This document shows positions 16,050 through 24,806 of a DNA stretch of 64,000 nucleotides, in pieces. Source of the DNA: JASTVH01 sp042862465 (lineage in GTDB: Bacteria > Pseudomonadota > Gammaproteobacteria > Pseudomonadales > Oleiphilaceae); the NCBI GenBank assembly GCA_042862465.1, contig JASTVH010000005.1, forward strand, positions 62,001-126,000, given 5' to 3'. Position 1 is the stretch's first letter. Each line of letters begins with the position of its first letter. The position numbers and the translations under genes were made by a program. The notes below the pieces were generated by a model, which saw only the letters and a list, made by a program, of their open reading frames with translations, did no database searches and was not told the DNA's origin.

Positions 16050-16523
16050 CTAGCCGTGCAGCTCCCGCGCGGCTTCCAGTACCTCTTCGGCGTGGTCCTT
16101 GACCTTCACCTTGCGCCATTCGCGCCGTAAAACGCCATCGCGGTCAATCAGGAACGTACTGCGCTCGACCCCAAGACTCTCCCGTCCGTACATTTTCTTC
16201 AGCTTGATAACATCGAACAGCTTGCACACCGTTTCGTCCTTGTCGGACAGCAGCTCGAACGGAAAGTCATACTTGGCCTTGAAGTTTTCATGGGCCTTGA
16301 TGCCGTCCCGGGAAACACCCAGGATCACTGTGTCGAGGGCCTTGAACTGATCGTGTCGGTCGCGGAAGTCCTGGCCTTCGGTCGTGCAGCCCGGCGTGTT
16401 GTCCTTGGGGTAGAAGTAGATGACGACCTGCTTGCCCTTGAGGCTGGACAGGGAGATCGTCTGGTCGCCGGTGGCAGGCAGTTCGAAATCGGGTACAGGT
16501 TGGTCAATGGCCACTGTGGTCAT
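16050..16523 (-). CDS. bcp: Thioredoxin-dependent peroxiredoxin Bcp
   Basis: A 157-residue AhpC/TSA-family peroxiredoxin reducing H2O2 and organic hydroperoxides in the cytoplasm. The peroxidatic site is FYPKDNTPGCTTEGQDFRD, with the catalytic Cys in PGCTTE; the second, resolving cysteine that some Bcp proteins have five residues later is absent (GCTTEGQ). The ATG at 16523 starts MTTVAIDQPVPDFELP. It lies 19 nt downstream of gcvR on the same strand, the same gcvR-bcp / divergent dapA-bamC arrangement as in E. coli. Confidence 0.95.
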   Translation of the reverse strand: MTTVAIDQPVPDFELPATGDQTISLSSLKGKQVVIYFYPKDNTPGCTTEGQDFRDRHDQFKALDTVILGVSRDGIKAHENFKAKYDFPFELLSDKDETVCKLFDVIKLKKMYGRESLGVERSTFLIDRDGVLRREWRKVKVKDHAEEVLEAARELHG

Positions 16524-16542
16524 GTCAAAGATTCCTTGGTGA

Positions 16543-17115
16543 CTAGGGAGCTCGAAGCGGTTCAATGACGGCGTCCAGATTGCGCTCGTCACAGAACACC
16601 ATGAATTCCTCACGAAGCGCCGGCAGGTGCGTGTTGGTGGGCAGTCGCACCAGCATGTTCATGGAGAAGATGCGGGTGTCGGATTGCGGCGCGGTCTGGG
16701 TGTTCGATTGCAGGTCGTCCACCGCCACACCCCGGCTGGCAAAGAACAGCAGCATGTCGTGAATAATGCCCGGGCCGTCCACGGAGACCAGATTAACGTT
16801 ATAGGGGATGCCCGGGCGATTGGGCTGGCCGGGTGTGCGGGCCACCTGCACGGCAAACTCGGCCCCCTCGCGAATTTTCTCCACACCCTGTTCCAACCGC
16901 GAAACCGCATCCCAGGGGCCAGTTACCAGCATATAGGTGGCCGTTTCCTCTCCCAGCAGGCTCATGCGGCAATCGAGGATGGTGCAGCGGTGATTGGCGA
17001 CAAGGCGGCTCAGCGTCAGCAGGACGACTTCCTCTTCCTTGCCGACGGCGGTCAGGACCAAATAATTCTCGCGCTTTACGGGCGTGGACTGCTCAGTATT
17101 CTTTCGGCCGATCAC
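16543..17115 (-). CDS. gcvR: Glycine cleavage system transcriptional repressor-like protein GcvR
   Basis: Starting at GTG 17115 gives 190 residues, the same length as E. coli GcvR. It carries two ACT domains (YLVLTAVGKEEEVVLLTLSR near 20-90 and YNVNLVSVDGPGIIHDMLLF near 105-185). In E. coli GcvR binds GcvA and blocks glycine-induced activation of gcvTHP; it has no DNA-binding domain. The GTG has GGAAG upstream; an in-frame ATG at 17220 would add a low-quality leader. It forms an operon with bcp. Confidence 0.88.
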   Translation of the reverse strand: MIGRKNTEQSTPVKRENYLVLTAVGKEEEVVLLTLSRLVANHRCTILDCRMSLLGEETATYMLVTGPWDAVSRLEQGVEKIREGAEFAVQVARTPGQPNRPGIPYNVNLVSVDGPGIIHDMLLFFASRGVAVDDLQSNTQTAPQSDTRIFSMNMLVRLPTNTHLPALREEFMVFCDERNLDAVIEPLRAP

Positions 17116-17342
17116 AGTGTCGTTTCTTCCAGGCTTGGATGAGTCAATTATACGTGGGCACGGTTCGCAGGGGCGCCCTTGAAAGAGGGCCATATTCGGG
17201 GCGCCCCGGCACGAAGTCAAGGTGGTCCCTGGAACTGTTTTGACGGCCCTCCTTATTAAGAGTTCGACACTGGACGGCTCGTGGCCCTTGTGTCACTCTC
17301 GACCCGACATTACCATTACCGTTTTTTACGATTGGAGCGGTT

Positions 17343-18218
17343 ATGATCACTGGAAGCCTTGTCGCGCTCGTCACCCCCATGCACCCCGACGGTACGGTGG
17401 ATTGGGACAACCTTGATCGACTGGTGGATTTCCACATAGACAAGGGCACCGACGGGATCGTGGCCGTGGGAACCACCGGCGAGTCTGCAACCCTGACGCC
17501 ACAGGAACACTGCGACGTCATTCGTCGCGTAGTCGAGCGTTCGGCGAAGCGGATTACGGTCTTGGCCGGCACCGGCGGCAACTCCACCCACGAATCGGTG
17601 GACCTGACCCGTGAGGCTTACCACATCGGTGTGGATGCCTGCCTGCTTGTGGTGCCGTACTATAACAAGCCGACCCAGGAAGGCCTGTATCGCCATTTCC
17701 TTAAGTGCGCGCAGGAAGTGCCTGTGGATCAGGTGCTTTACAACGTTCCGGGACGGACGTCCTGCGATATGTTGAACGAGACCGTGCTGCGCCTGGCCGA
17801 TGTGCCCAACATCATCGGGATCAAGGACGCGACGGGTAACATCAGCCGCGGTGAAGAGCTCATCAATATGGTGGGTGACCGCATGGCGGTCTACTCAGGC
17901 GATGATGGCACGGCCATGGAGCTTATGCTGCGAGGCGGTAAGGGCAATGTGTCGGTAACGGCCAACGTGGCGCCCGACCTGATGGCGAAAATGTGTGCCG
18001 CGGCCATTGCGGGTCGGGAAGAGGAAGCGCGTGAAATCAACGATCGCTTGATGCCCCTGAACCGGAAACTGTTCCTCGAAGCCAATCCGATTCCCGTCAA
18101 GTGGGCGCTGCAGCAAATGGGCATGATCGGAGAGGGGATTCGCCTGCCTCTGACGCCCCTGAGCGAAGAGTATCACGAGGAAGTTCTGGAAGCGCTTCGG
18201 TTCGCAGGCGTTCTCTAG
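17343..18218 (+). CDS. dapA: 4-hydroxy-tetrahydrodipicolinate synthase
   Basis: A 291-residue TIM-barrel aldolase that condenses pyruvate with aspartate semialdehyde, the first committed step to lysine and diaminopimelate. The Schiff-base Lys161 (GIKDATGN), Tyr133 (YNVPGRTSCD) and the GTTGESATL motif match E. coli numbering exactly. It starts at ATG after a GGAG ribosome-binding site, and bamC follows on the same strand, as in E. coli. Confidence 0.97.
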   Translation: MITGSLVALVTPMHPDGTVDWDNLDRLVDFHIDKGTDGIVAVGTTGESATLTPQEHCDVIRRVVERSAKRITVLAGTGGNSTHESVDLTREAYHIGVDACLLVVPYYNKPTQEGLYRHFLKCAQEVPVDQVLYNVPGRTSCDMLNETVLRLADVPNIIGIKDATGNISRGEELINMVGDRMAVYSGDDGTAMELMLRGGKGNVSVTANVAPDLMAKMCAAAIAGREEEAREINDRLMPLNRKLFLEANPIPVKWALQQMGMIGEGIRLPLTPLSEEYHEEVLEALRFAGVL

Positions 18219-18297
18219 CATTCGCCACCACCCTTCACTGGGCGACCGGCCATCAAGCAAGGTTTGGTTGGTCGCCAGTAATTTCTGGAAGGTCTAC

Positions 18298-19356
18298 ATG
18301 ACATCAACGGGTTCGACCATGAGGCGGGTCGCTCTGATTGCCGCGCTCGTATCGTCGGGCATGCTCGGCGGTTGTTCCATGCTCCATGACCGCACGGAAG
18401 ATTACGTCAAACAGGAACAGGCCGGTCCCCTGCATTTGCCGGACTGGTATGACAGTCAACGGATCAAACCCATCCACCCGGTTCCGAGTCTGGATCGCAA
18501 TACCGTCGCCAGCGGCGGAACCTTTGTCCTGCCCAAGCCGCCGGATCTGACCAGCGACATTCTGGAAGAGGACCTGGTGGTCCAGGAAGCCGGTGAACAG
18601 GCCTGGCTGCTGGTCAACGAACTGCCCGGCCGGGTCTGGCCGTCAGTCTCCGGTTTCCTGGGAGCGCACGGCGTCAGTGTCTCGATTGAGAATCCACGTA
18701 TTGGCCTGATGCAGTCCGAGCCGGTCAATAATAGCCTCAAGACGCGGCAATGGCTGGCCCTGAAGGATGAGGAGATGCGCCCTTCAGTGCTGCAGGCCCG
18801 GATTTCTCCAGGGGTCAGGCGTCATACCACGGAAGTCCAGTTTCGTCTGCGGCAATTGGACGAAAAACCGGATGGGATGCTGGGTTGGCAATCGGGTAGC
18901 GAGCACCAGCAACTGGAAAAGCGGCTGTTAACCGAGCTGGCCACCTACATGAAGGGCCAGGAAGGCGACAAGGCCTACTCGCGCCTTGCCCTTGAAATGA
19001 AGGAGGAGCCCCGTATTCGCCTGGTCAACGATCAGCCCGGCGAGCCTTTCATTGCTCTGGACCTCAGTCATGAACGGGCCTGGGCCGAAATCAGTCGCGC
19101 CCTGTCGGAGGCGAACGTGCCCGTGGTCGATATCAACCGCGGTGAAGGGCTCTGGTATGTGGATTTCCGTACCGAGGACGAACGTGAAGGTGGCTGGTTC
19201 TTCTGGGCCCGGGATAATTCTCCGCAATACACCTTCCTGGTGAAACTGGCGCGGGTCGATGGCCAACTGCGACTGACCACGGCCAAGGCGCCGGACTACG
19301 ACGGAACGGATCGTAGTATGCGCCTGTTATCGGAAATCTATGAACGACTATACTGA
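18298..19356 (+). CDS. bamC: Outer membrane protein assembly factor BamC
   Basis: A 352-residue lipoprotein of the BAM complex. The N-terminal signal ends in the lipobox LGGC (Cys26 from this start), followed by an extended conserved segment that contacts BamD (PLHLPDWYDSQRIKPIHPVP) and two helix-grip domains (about 95-210 and 235-345). I start at the ATG at 18298, behind GGAAGG; an ATG at 18319 is also possible and gives a shorter signal. It sits between dapA and purC, the standard location. Confidence 0.92.
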   Translation: MTSTGSTMRRVALIAALVSSGMLGGCSMLHDRTEDYVKQEQAGPLHLPDWYDSQRIKPIHPVPSLDRNTVASGGTFVLPKPPDLTSDILEEDLVVQEAGEQAWLLVNELPGRVWPSVSGFLGAHGVSVSIENPRIGLMQSEPVNNSLKTRQWLALKDEEMRPSVLQARISPGVRRHTTEVQFRLRQLDEKPDGMLGWQSGSEHQQLEKRLLTELATYMKGQEGDKAYSRLALEMKEEPRIRLVNDQPGEPFIALDLSHERAWAEISRALSEANVPVVDINRGEGLWYVDFRTEDEREGGWFFWARDNSPQYTFLVKLARVDGQLRLTTAKAPDYDGTDRSMRLLSEIYERLY

Positions 19357-19399
19357 GGCAGGGCCGCTGTCACGGCCCGTCTCGATCTTGGAGCAGCAG

Positions 19400-20113
19400 A
19401 TGGAAAAACGAGAGATTCTGTATTCCGGAAAAGCCAAATCGGTCTACAAGACAGATGATCCGGAGCGCTATGTCATGCTTTTCCGCGATGATACTTCCGC
19501 GTTTGATGGGCAGAAGCGCGAACAGTTGCAGCGCAAGGGGATGGTCAACAACATCTTCAACGCCTTCATCATGGAAAAGCTGGAGGAAGCGGGTGTACCC
19601 ACGCACTTTGCCGGCCGTCTGAATGAGATCGAATCCCTGGTCAAGCGGCTGGACATGATTCCGGTGGAATGCGTGGTGCGCAATGTGGCCGCCGGCAGTC
19701 TCTGTCGCCGGCTGGGTATCGAAGAGGGCCGGGAGCTGGATCCGCCAACCTACGAGCTGTTCCTGAAGAACGACGAGCTGCATGACCCGATGATCAACGA
19801 GAGTCATGCCATCACCTTCGGCTGGGCCGGGGAAGATGAATTGGCTGAAATGAAGCGCCTGACGCTGGTTGTCAACAACGTGCTCAAGCAGCTGTTCCTG
19901 GACGGGGATATGCTACTGGTGGACTACAAGCTCGAATTTGGCCGGGTAGGGGATCAGATTGTATTGGGCGACGAGTTCAGTCCGGACGGCTGCCGTATCT
20001 GGGATCGGGAAACCCGCAAGAAAATGGACAAGGATCGCTTCCGTCAGGGATTGGGTGAGGTCATCGAAACATACGAAGAGGTTGGCCGCCGGCTGGGAAT
20101 TCAGTTCGATTAG
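19400..20113 (+). CDS. purC: Phosphoribosylaminoimidazole-succinocarboxamide synthase
   Basis: The SAICAR synthase of de novo purine synthesis, joining CAIR and aspartate with ATP. It has 237 residues, identical in length to E. coli PurC. Motifs include LYSGKAKSVYKTDDP (glycine-rich ATP loop), FRDDTSAFDGQKREQL, PVECVVRNVAAGSL and LVDYKLEFGR. The ATG at 19400 has GGAG 7 nt upstream; the frame extends back into the bamC end but that start is unlikely. It lies 43 nt after bamC. Confidence 0.97.
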   Translation: MEKREILYSGKAKSVYKTDDPERYVMLFRDDTSAFDGQKREQLQRKGMVNNIFNAFIMEKLEEAGVPTHFAGRLNEIESLVKRLDMIPVECVVRNVAAGSLCRRLGIEEGRELDPPTYELFLKNDELHDPMINESHAITFGWAGEDELAEMKRLTLVVNNVLKQLFLDGDMLLVDYKLEFGRVGDQIVLGDEFSPDGCRIWDRETRKKMDKDRFRQGLGEVIETYEEVGRRLGIQFD

Positions 20114-20146
20114 AGGGCGGCCGGCCCGGAAGAGGAGAACTACACC

Positions 20147-20887
20147 ATGAAACGCCTCCTGACTTTTACCAGCTTGCTGGCGATCGGTGCATACAGCGTA
20201 CCGGCGTCTGCGGATGTCATTGGCGCCTCGGCCAGCGCCACCCTCTGGCCGGGCTCCATTTCCGGCCAGGTGCGCAAGGATGGGGATCGGGTCGATCTTG
20301 AAGATGACCTGGGCCTGGACGATGAAACCTATTGGAGCCTGGAAGCGGCCATCGAACATCCTGTTCCTGTTTTGCCGAATCTGAGGCTGGCCTACTACAA
20401 CATGGAACACAGCGGCACCGGCAATACATCCGTGGCCAACTTTGGCGGTATCAGCCTGAATGGTGACGTCGAGACCGATCTCGATCTCAGCCATTACGAT
20501 GTCACCCTGTACTATGAATTGCTGGACAACTGGGTGAATCTGGATGCCGGTCTGACGGGCAAGGTCTTCAACGGTGAGCTTGTGGTGCGCGACAAGACCA
20601 CCGGCCAGACCGATCGCACCGATATCGACGCCATACTGCCCATGATCTATGGCCATGCCCGCTTCGACCTTCCCTTCACCGGCTGGTCGGTAGGTGTGCA
20701 GGGCAATGGCATCAGCTTTGATGGTGATAGCGCCTACGATATCGCCGGCTACGTGAATTACAGCGTGACGGTGCTGGACGTTCAGGCTGGTTTCCGGGAG
20801 ATGGCCGTCGACGCCGAGGATATTAACGATGCCGATGTGGATGCCACGGTCAACGGGCCCTATCTGAAGGTGGGCGTCGATTTCTAG
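20147..20887 (+). CDS. TIGR04219-type outer membrane beta-barrel protein, copy 1
   Basis: A 246-residue exported protein. The signal peptide is clear (MKRLLTFTSLLAIGAY...PASA-DVIG), and the mature part alternates short hydrophobic strands and polar turns, ending in a terminal Phe (YLKVGVDF) as in outer membrane barrels. Shared family features include VDLEDDLGL, YNMEHSG, DLDLSHYDVTLYYELLDNWV and VDAGLTGK. It is closely related to the gene at 21079, so this is a tandem duplication. The strong GAGGAG ribosome-binding site suggests good expression. Function is unknown. Confidence 0.82.
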   Translation: MKRLLTFTSLLAIGAYSVPASADVIGASASATLWPGSISGQVRKDGDRVDLEDDLGLDDETYWSLEAAIEHPVPVLPNLRLAYYNMEHSGTGNTSVANFGGISLNGDVETDLDLSHYDVTLYYELLDNWVNLDAGLTGKVFNGELVVRDKTTGQTDRTDIDAILPMIYGHARFDLPFTGWSVGVQGNGISFDGDSAYDIAGYVNYSVTVLDVQAGFREMAVDAEDINDADVDATVNGPYLKVGVDF

Positions 20888-20921
20888 CGTTGCGCGAAGG
20901 TGTCGACCCTTTGCCTTTTGG

Positions 20922-20967
20922 GCGGGACAAACTGCCTGATTCATGAGGTATCTCAAGTTTGTCCTGC
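20922..20967. repeat. Long imperfect hairpin between the two barrel genes
   Basis: GGACAAACT (20925-20933) and AGTTTGTCC (20956-20964) are exact inverted repeats, extendable to 12 pairs with one G-U. The spacer holds a second small hairpin, TGAG-GTAT-CTCA (20944-20955). There is no T-tract. It may be an attenuator, operator or RNA-stability element for the downstream barrel gene. Confidence 0.45.
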
Positions 20968-21078
20968 GCCCCGTAGGGCATGCTGTCACAGCTAAAGCCT
21001 GGTGATTGCTTGTTCCCGGCCGACAGGATTCGGGAAGAGCCGGGAATTCCAATCATAATCAAACCATAGGGACTCGAC

Positions 21079-21813
21079 ATGAACCGTCTTGGACGTCTGC
21101 TTTCGATCACTCCGCTTGTGCTGATGGCCACACCTGCCCTCAGCGACGTGTTTGGTGCGGCGGCCAGTGCCACGTACTGGCATTCCTCCAACAGTGGCAG
21201 CATCGAGAAGGGGAATTCCGGTGCCGTGGACCTGGAAGACGACCTCAATTTCAAAGATGAGGACTTTTCAGTCATCACCGTCGCTTTTGAGCATCCGGTA
21301 CCCGCATTGCCCAACCTGCGCTTTCAGTATTTCAACATGGATCAGGCCGGCTCCGGCAACCTCCCCAATGACTTTGGCAATGCCCAGGCCGGTTACGTCA
21401 ATACCAACCTCGATCTCAGTAACTACGACTTAACGTTCTATTACGAGATCCTGGATAACTGGGTCAACGTGGATGCCGGTGTGACCGGTAAACTGTTTAA
21501 TGGCGAACTGACGCTGCGTGACAGCAATGGCAATGTCGATGAAACCAAGATCGACACCCTGATGCCGCTATTGTACGCTCAAGCTCGTTTTGACGTACCC
21601 GGTACGGCTCTGTCGTTGGGGGCCGGAGGCAATTACCTCAGCTATGATGGTGACGAGGTCTACGATCTGGCAGCCTACGCCAATTACCGCATTGTGGTTC
21701 TTGATATTCGGGCGGGCTACCGTGAAATGCGGGTGGATGTCGATGATGTCGAAGACGTGGATGTGAATGCCACGATCAGCGGACCGTATCTGGAACTGGG
21801 TGTGAGCTTCTAG
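21079..21813 (+). CDS. TIGR04219-type outer membrane beta-barrel protein, copy 2
   Basis: A 244-residue paralogue of the preceding barrel gene. The signal peptide ends at TPALS-DVFG. Conserved blocks match copy 1: VDLEDDLNF, EHPVPALPNLRFQYFNMD, NLDLSNYDLTFYYEILDNWV, VDAGVTGKLFNGEL, ISGPYLELGVSF with terminal Phe. The loops differ (SNSGSIEKGNSGA against the shorter loop of copy 1), which suggests old duplication and surface-loop divergence. A structured 191-nt gap separates it from copy 1. Function is unknown. Confidence 0.82.
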   Translation: MNRLGRLLSITPLVLMATPALSDVFGAAASATYWHSSNSGSIEKGNSGAVDLEDDLNFKDEDFSVITVAFEHPVPALPNLRFQYFNMDQAGSGNLPNDFGNAQAGYVNTNLDLSNYDLTFYYEILDNWVNVDAGVTGKLFNGELTLRDSNGNVDETKIDTLMPLLYAQARFDVPGTALSLGAGGNYLSYDGDEVYDLAAYANYRIVVLDIRAGYREMRVDVDDVEDVDVNATISGPYLELGVSF

Positions 21814-21926
21814 CGGTTCAGGAACCGACGTGGAGGGCGGGAAACAGGGGCTGGGGCTTCTGTTTTTCCGCAGCTTGAGCAGTCTGCTGTGACTTTAACT
21901 GTTTTTGAAGGAAGGGGATAAGGATA

Positions 21927-22934
21927 GTGCGAATCCTGGTTACCGGTACTGCCGGCTTTATCGGATCCCACGTGGCTCAGCGTCTGCTGGACCGTGGCGA
22001 TGAAGTCATCGGCGTTGATAACGTCAACGATTACTACGATCCGAGTCTCAAGGAAGCGCGACTCACGCGCCTGGTTCCGCAGGGCGGGTTTACCGAAGTG
22101 CGTGAGGACGTGGCGGACCGGGAGGCCATGGAGAAAATATTTGCCGAATACAAACCGGACCGTGTGGTGCACCTGGCGGCTCAGGCCGGCGTTCGTTATT
22201 CCCTGGAGAATCCCCATGCCTATGTCGACAGTAACCTCGTTGGCTTCACCAACATACTGGAGGGCTGCCGTCACAACGGGGTAGAACACCTGGTCTATGC
22301 GTCCAGCAGCTCGGTATACGGCGCCAACGAGGCCATGCCGTTTTCGGTGCACGATAACGTCGACCACCCGCTGAGTCTCTACGCGGCGTCAAAGAAGGCC
22401 AATGAACTGATGGCTCACACCTACAGCCATCTGTATGGTCTGCCCACCACAGGACTGCGGTTTTTCACCGTATACGGGCCCTGGGGTCGTCCTGACATGG
22501 CGTTGTTCATCTTTACCAAGCGTATTCTCGCCGGTGAGCCCATTGACGTTTTCAACCATGGCCACCACAAGCGTGACTTCACTTACATCGATGATATCGT
22601 TGAAGGCGTTATCCGCACCCTCGATCACGTCGCGCCACCGAACGCGGAGTGGAAAGGCGAGGCGCCGGATCCCGGTACCAGCCGGGCGCCTTACCGTATC
22701 TACAATATCGGCAGCAACAATCCGGTAGAACTGAGCCGGTTTATTGAGGTGCTGGAGGAGAAGCTGGGGCGCAAGGCCGAGAAGAACCTACTGCCTTTGC
22801 AGCCGGGGGACGTACCCGCCACCTATGCCGATGTGCAGGCCCTGATCGACGATGTGGGCTACCGTCCGGATACGCCGGTGGAGGAAGGTATTTCCCGGTT
22901 TGTGGACTGGTATCGGGAGTTCTATCAGGTATAA
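21927..22934 (+). CDS. NAD-dependent nucleotide-sugar epimerase, UDP-glucuronate 4-epimerase-like
   Basis: A 335-residue extended short-chain dehydrogenase. The Rossmann motif is GTAGFIGSHVA at the N-terminus, the active site is SSSSVYG with the catalytic YAASK further on, and the VDNVNDYYDPSLKEARL and HLAAQAGVRYS segments are typical of UDP-glucuronate (CapI/LspL-type) 4-epimerases. It would supply UDP-galacturonate for surface polysaccharide. It starts with GTG. No other polysaccharide genes are adjacent; galU lies 2 kb away on the other strand. Confidence 0.88.
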   Translation: MRILVTGTAGFIGSHVAQRLLDRGDEVIGVDNVNDYYDPSLKEARLTRLVPQGGFTEVREDVADREAMEKIFAEYKPDRVVHLAAQAGVRYSLENPHAYVDSNLVGFTNILEGCRHNGVEHLVYASSSSVYGANEAMPFSVHDNVDHPLSLYAASKKANELMAHTYSHLYGLPTTGLRFFTVYGPWGRPDMALFIFTKRILAGEPIDVFNHGHHKRDFTYIDDIVEGVIRTLDHVAPPNAEWKGEAPDPGTSRAPYRIYNIGSNNPVELSRFIEVLEEKLGRKAEKNLLPLQPGDVPATYADVQALIDDVGYRPDTPVEEGISRFVDWYREFYQV

Positions 22935-23011
22935 GTGCACCTGGTTGCGGCGTGCCCCTGGTGGCTTTTTAACCATCGGGTACGCCGACATTGGGAATTC
23001 CCAAAAAACGG

Positions 23012-23040
23012 TTGACCCACCGGGGGCAGATCGCTATATT
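23012..23040 (+). promoter_or_regulatory. Promoter of tRNA-Val
   Basis: TTGACC (23012-23017) and TATATT (23035-23040) are separated by the ideal 17 nt, followed by a GC-rich discriminator about 20 nt before the tRNA. Confidence 0.75.
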
Positions 23041-23060
23041 ACGCACCCGCAGCACGATGT

Positions 23061-23137
<77 letters not shown>

Positions 23138-23283
23138 CTTTTCCCTCTCCTTTCCTTTCCAGGCGTTGAAACGCTTTTACCGTCGTTAAGTTGGCTCGAG
23201 CAGCTCAGCAAATTCGGTAAGCCTTTGCCAGAATTCAGGTGCTCCCGCATAATCGTTCACATTGATACTGATCGGGTGTTTCG

Positions 23284-23697
23284 ATGCGCTATCTCAAGAA
23301 CTTCAATCGCCGTCTCAGGGAGTTGCGGGATCGGGAACAGCTTACCGAAGCTGATATCGCCCGCATCTGTAATGTCGATGAACCTGTCGTGCATCTTTGG
23401 GAGAGTCGCGACCGGGCCAACCAGGCCTTCCCCACGATCGACCAGCTGCTCGATCTGTGTTTTCGAACTGGAACGCCCCTGGACCGCTGGTTGGATTTCG
23501 ACGAGATGCCCGATGGTTGTCAGCTGGAATTGCCGGGCCTGGGGTCTACGGAAGAGGCGGATCTGGCCCCGCTGCTGGATGAGTTGGGCCGTGCGCTTCA
23601 GCGACTGACGCCCACAGAGGACGAAAGGGAGCTTCTGAAGCGCTATCGGGAGAGCAGCGAGGAAAACCGGCGCCTGATCCTGCAGCTGATGCGTTGA
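23284..23697 (+). CDS. Small XRE-like helix-turn-helix protein
   Basis: A 137-residue protein. Residues about 7-65 look like an XRE/Cro-type HTH (RLRELRDREQLTEADIARIC, then EPVVHLWES), the second helix being the putative recognition helix. The C-terminal 60 residues are acidic and helical (LLKRYRESSEENRRLILQLM) and may dimerise. Regulatory targets are unknown. It stands alone between tRNA-Val and the kinase gene, which ends 5 nt away on the opposite strand. Confidence 0.65.
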   Translation: MRYLKNFNRRLRELRDREQLTEADIARICNVDEPVVHLWESRDRANQAFPTIDQLLDLCFRTGTPLDRWLDFDEMPDGCQLELPGLGSTEEADLAPLLDELGRALQRLTPTEDERELLKRYRESSEENRRLILQLMR

Positions 23698-23702
23698 ACG
23701 TC

Positions 23703-24728
23703 TCAGGAAGGCTCAGCTGAGGTGAGTACACCTTCGGTCTGGAGCTTGATGAGCTGCTGTTGATGATTGAGGTGAAGCACGATGTCTGCCTCGCGCGGCA
23801 GCTGCTCAAGCATGGCCCGCGTCAGTCGCTCATAGTGAGCCATGAAATGCGCAAAGCGGTCTACATCCAGCAGGTCCGCGCGATAGTCTCCCCCCTGGGA
23901 CTTTTCCAGCTTGACTTCCTGCTGCCAGCGCCAGCTCTTGACCGCCTCCCAATCCGGCGCCTTGAGGTACACTAGGCGGTCCAGTTTGGCGAACAGCGCC
24001 TGGTAGGGGCCGGCCAACTGCTCATTGACGAACTGGCGCCAATGACCGCCTGGATCGCCCTTGTACTCCAGATCGTTGATGGGGACATTGAGGTCACGTG
24101 CCGATTGCTGACGCGCACCCACACACCACCCCTCCAGCAAAATGATTTCCGGCCGGGGCGGGATGGTGGTCCAAAGCGTTTCGTCGGTGCGATCGTCCCG
24201 GCCCTTGTCGAAGTGAGGCAGTGGCACCGGAGCCTGCCGGGTGGGGTGGATGAGGGCCGCGATAGTATCCGCCAGGAGCGTGATGTCGTGCGTGCCCGGC
24301 ACCCCTCGGGTCTCTAGCAACGGGTGCACCTGGCGCGCCCGCTCGAGACGGTCGGATTGCGGAAGATAGAAATCGTCCAGTGAAAGGATGCAGTTGCTCA
24401 CCGCAAAGCTGTCCCGCAGAACCACCTGTAGCGCCTGCGCCAGGGTCGTCTTCCCGGATCCCTGGCTGCCGGAGACGCCGATGATCATGGGGCGGCTGAG
24501 GCGGCGCTGGGACTGAACCAGCCAGGCTGCCATGGGAATCAGCAGGGCCGGAAACAGGGTGCGATAGCGACGCGGCAGGGCATTGCGGGCAAGAAAGCGG
24601 TTGATGCCGAGGATGGCATGTTGTTCCGCCACACGTATGGCGCTTGAAGACAACGGCGTTTCCGCCGGCCAGCGCGCTTCCGGCAGGATTGCCTCCATAG
24701 GACGGGTTGGTGGGCCTTCCTGGCGCAT
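23703..24728 (-). CDS. P-loop kinase, probable D-glycerate 3-kinase
   Basis: A 341-residue protein with Walker A GVSGSQGSGKTT (84-95), LSLDDFYLP, HPLLETRGVPGTHD and LLEGWCVGAR, the motif set of the GLYK/YggC/Tda10 kinases in the uridine-kinase-like superfamily. The likely reaction is ATP-dependent phosphorylation of D-glycerate to 3-phosphoglycerate, though substrate was not proven for many members. It is 78 nt downstream of galU on the same strand, so it may be partly co-transcribed. Confidence 0.72.
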   Translation of the reverse strand: MRQEGPPTRPMEAILPEARWPAETPLSSSAIRVAEQHAILGINRFLARNALPRRYRTLFPALLIPMAAWLVQSQRRLSRPMIIGVSGSQGSGKTTLAQALQVVLRDSFAVSNCILSLDDFYLPQSDRLERARQVHPLLETRGVPGTHDITLLADTIAALIHPTRQAPVPLPHFDKGRDDRTDETLWTTIPPRPEIILLEGWCVGARQQSARDLNVPINDLEYKGDPGGHWRQFVNEQLAGPYQALFAKLDRLVYLKAPDWEAVKSWRWQQEVKLEKSQGGDYRADLLDVDRFAHFMAHYERLTRAMLEQLPREADIVLHLNHQQQLIKLQTEGVLTSAEPS

Positions 24729-24806
24729 AAGAAGAGTCTCGTAATGGAACCCGGAGAGGCAGGCGCCAGGTCCTGGACCTGTCCGCAGTCCCTCCGGGAC
24801 AGAATA

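Noticed and set aside
19913..21052. Minus-strand open frame of 379 codons over purC and the first barrel gene
   Set aside because: It crosses two well-supported genes and an intergenic gap on the other strand.
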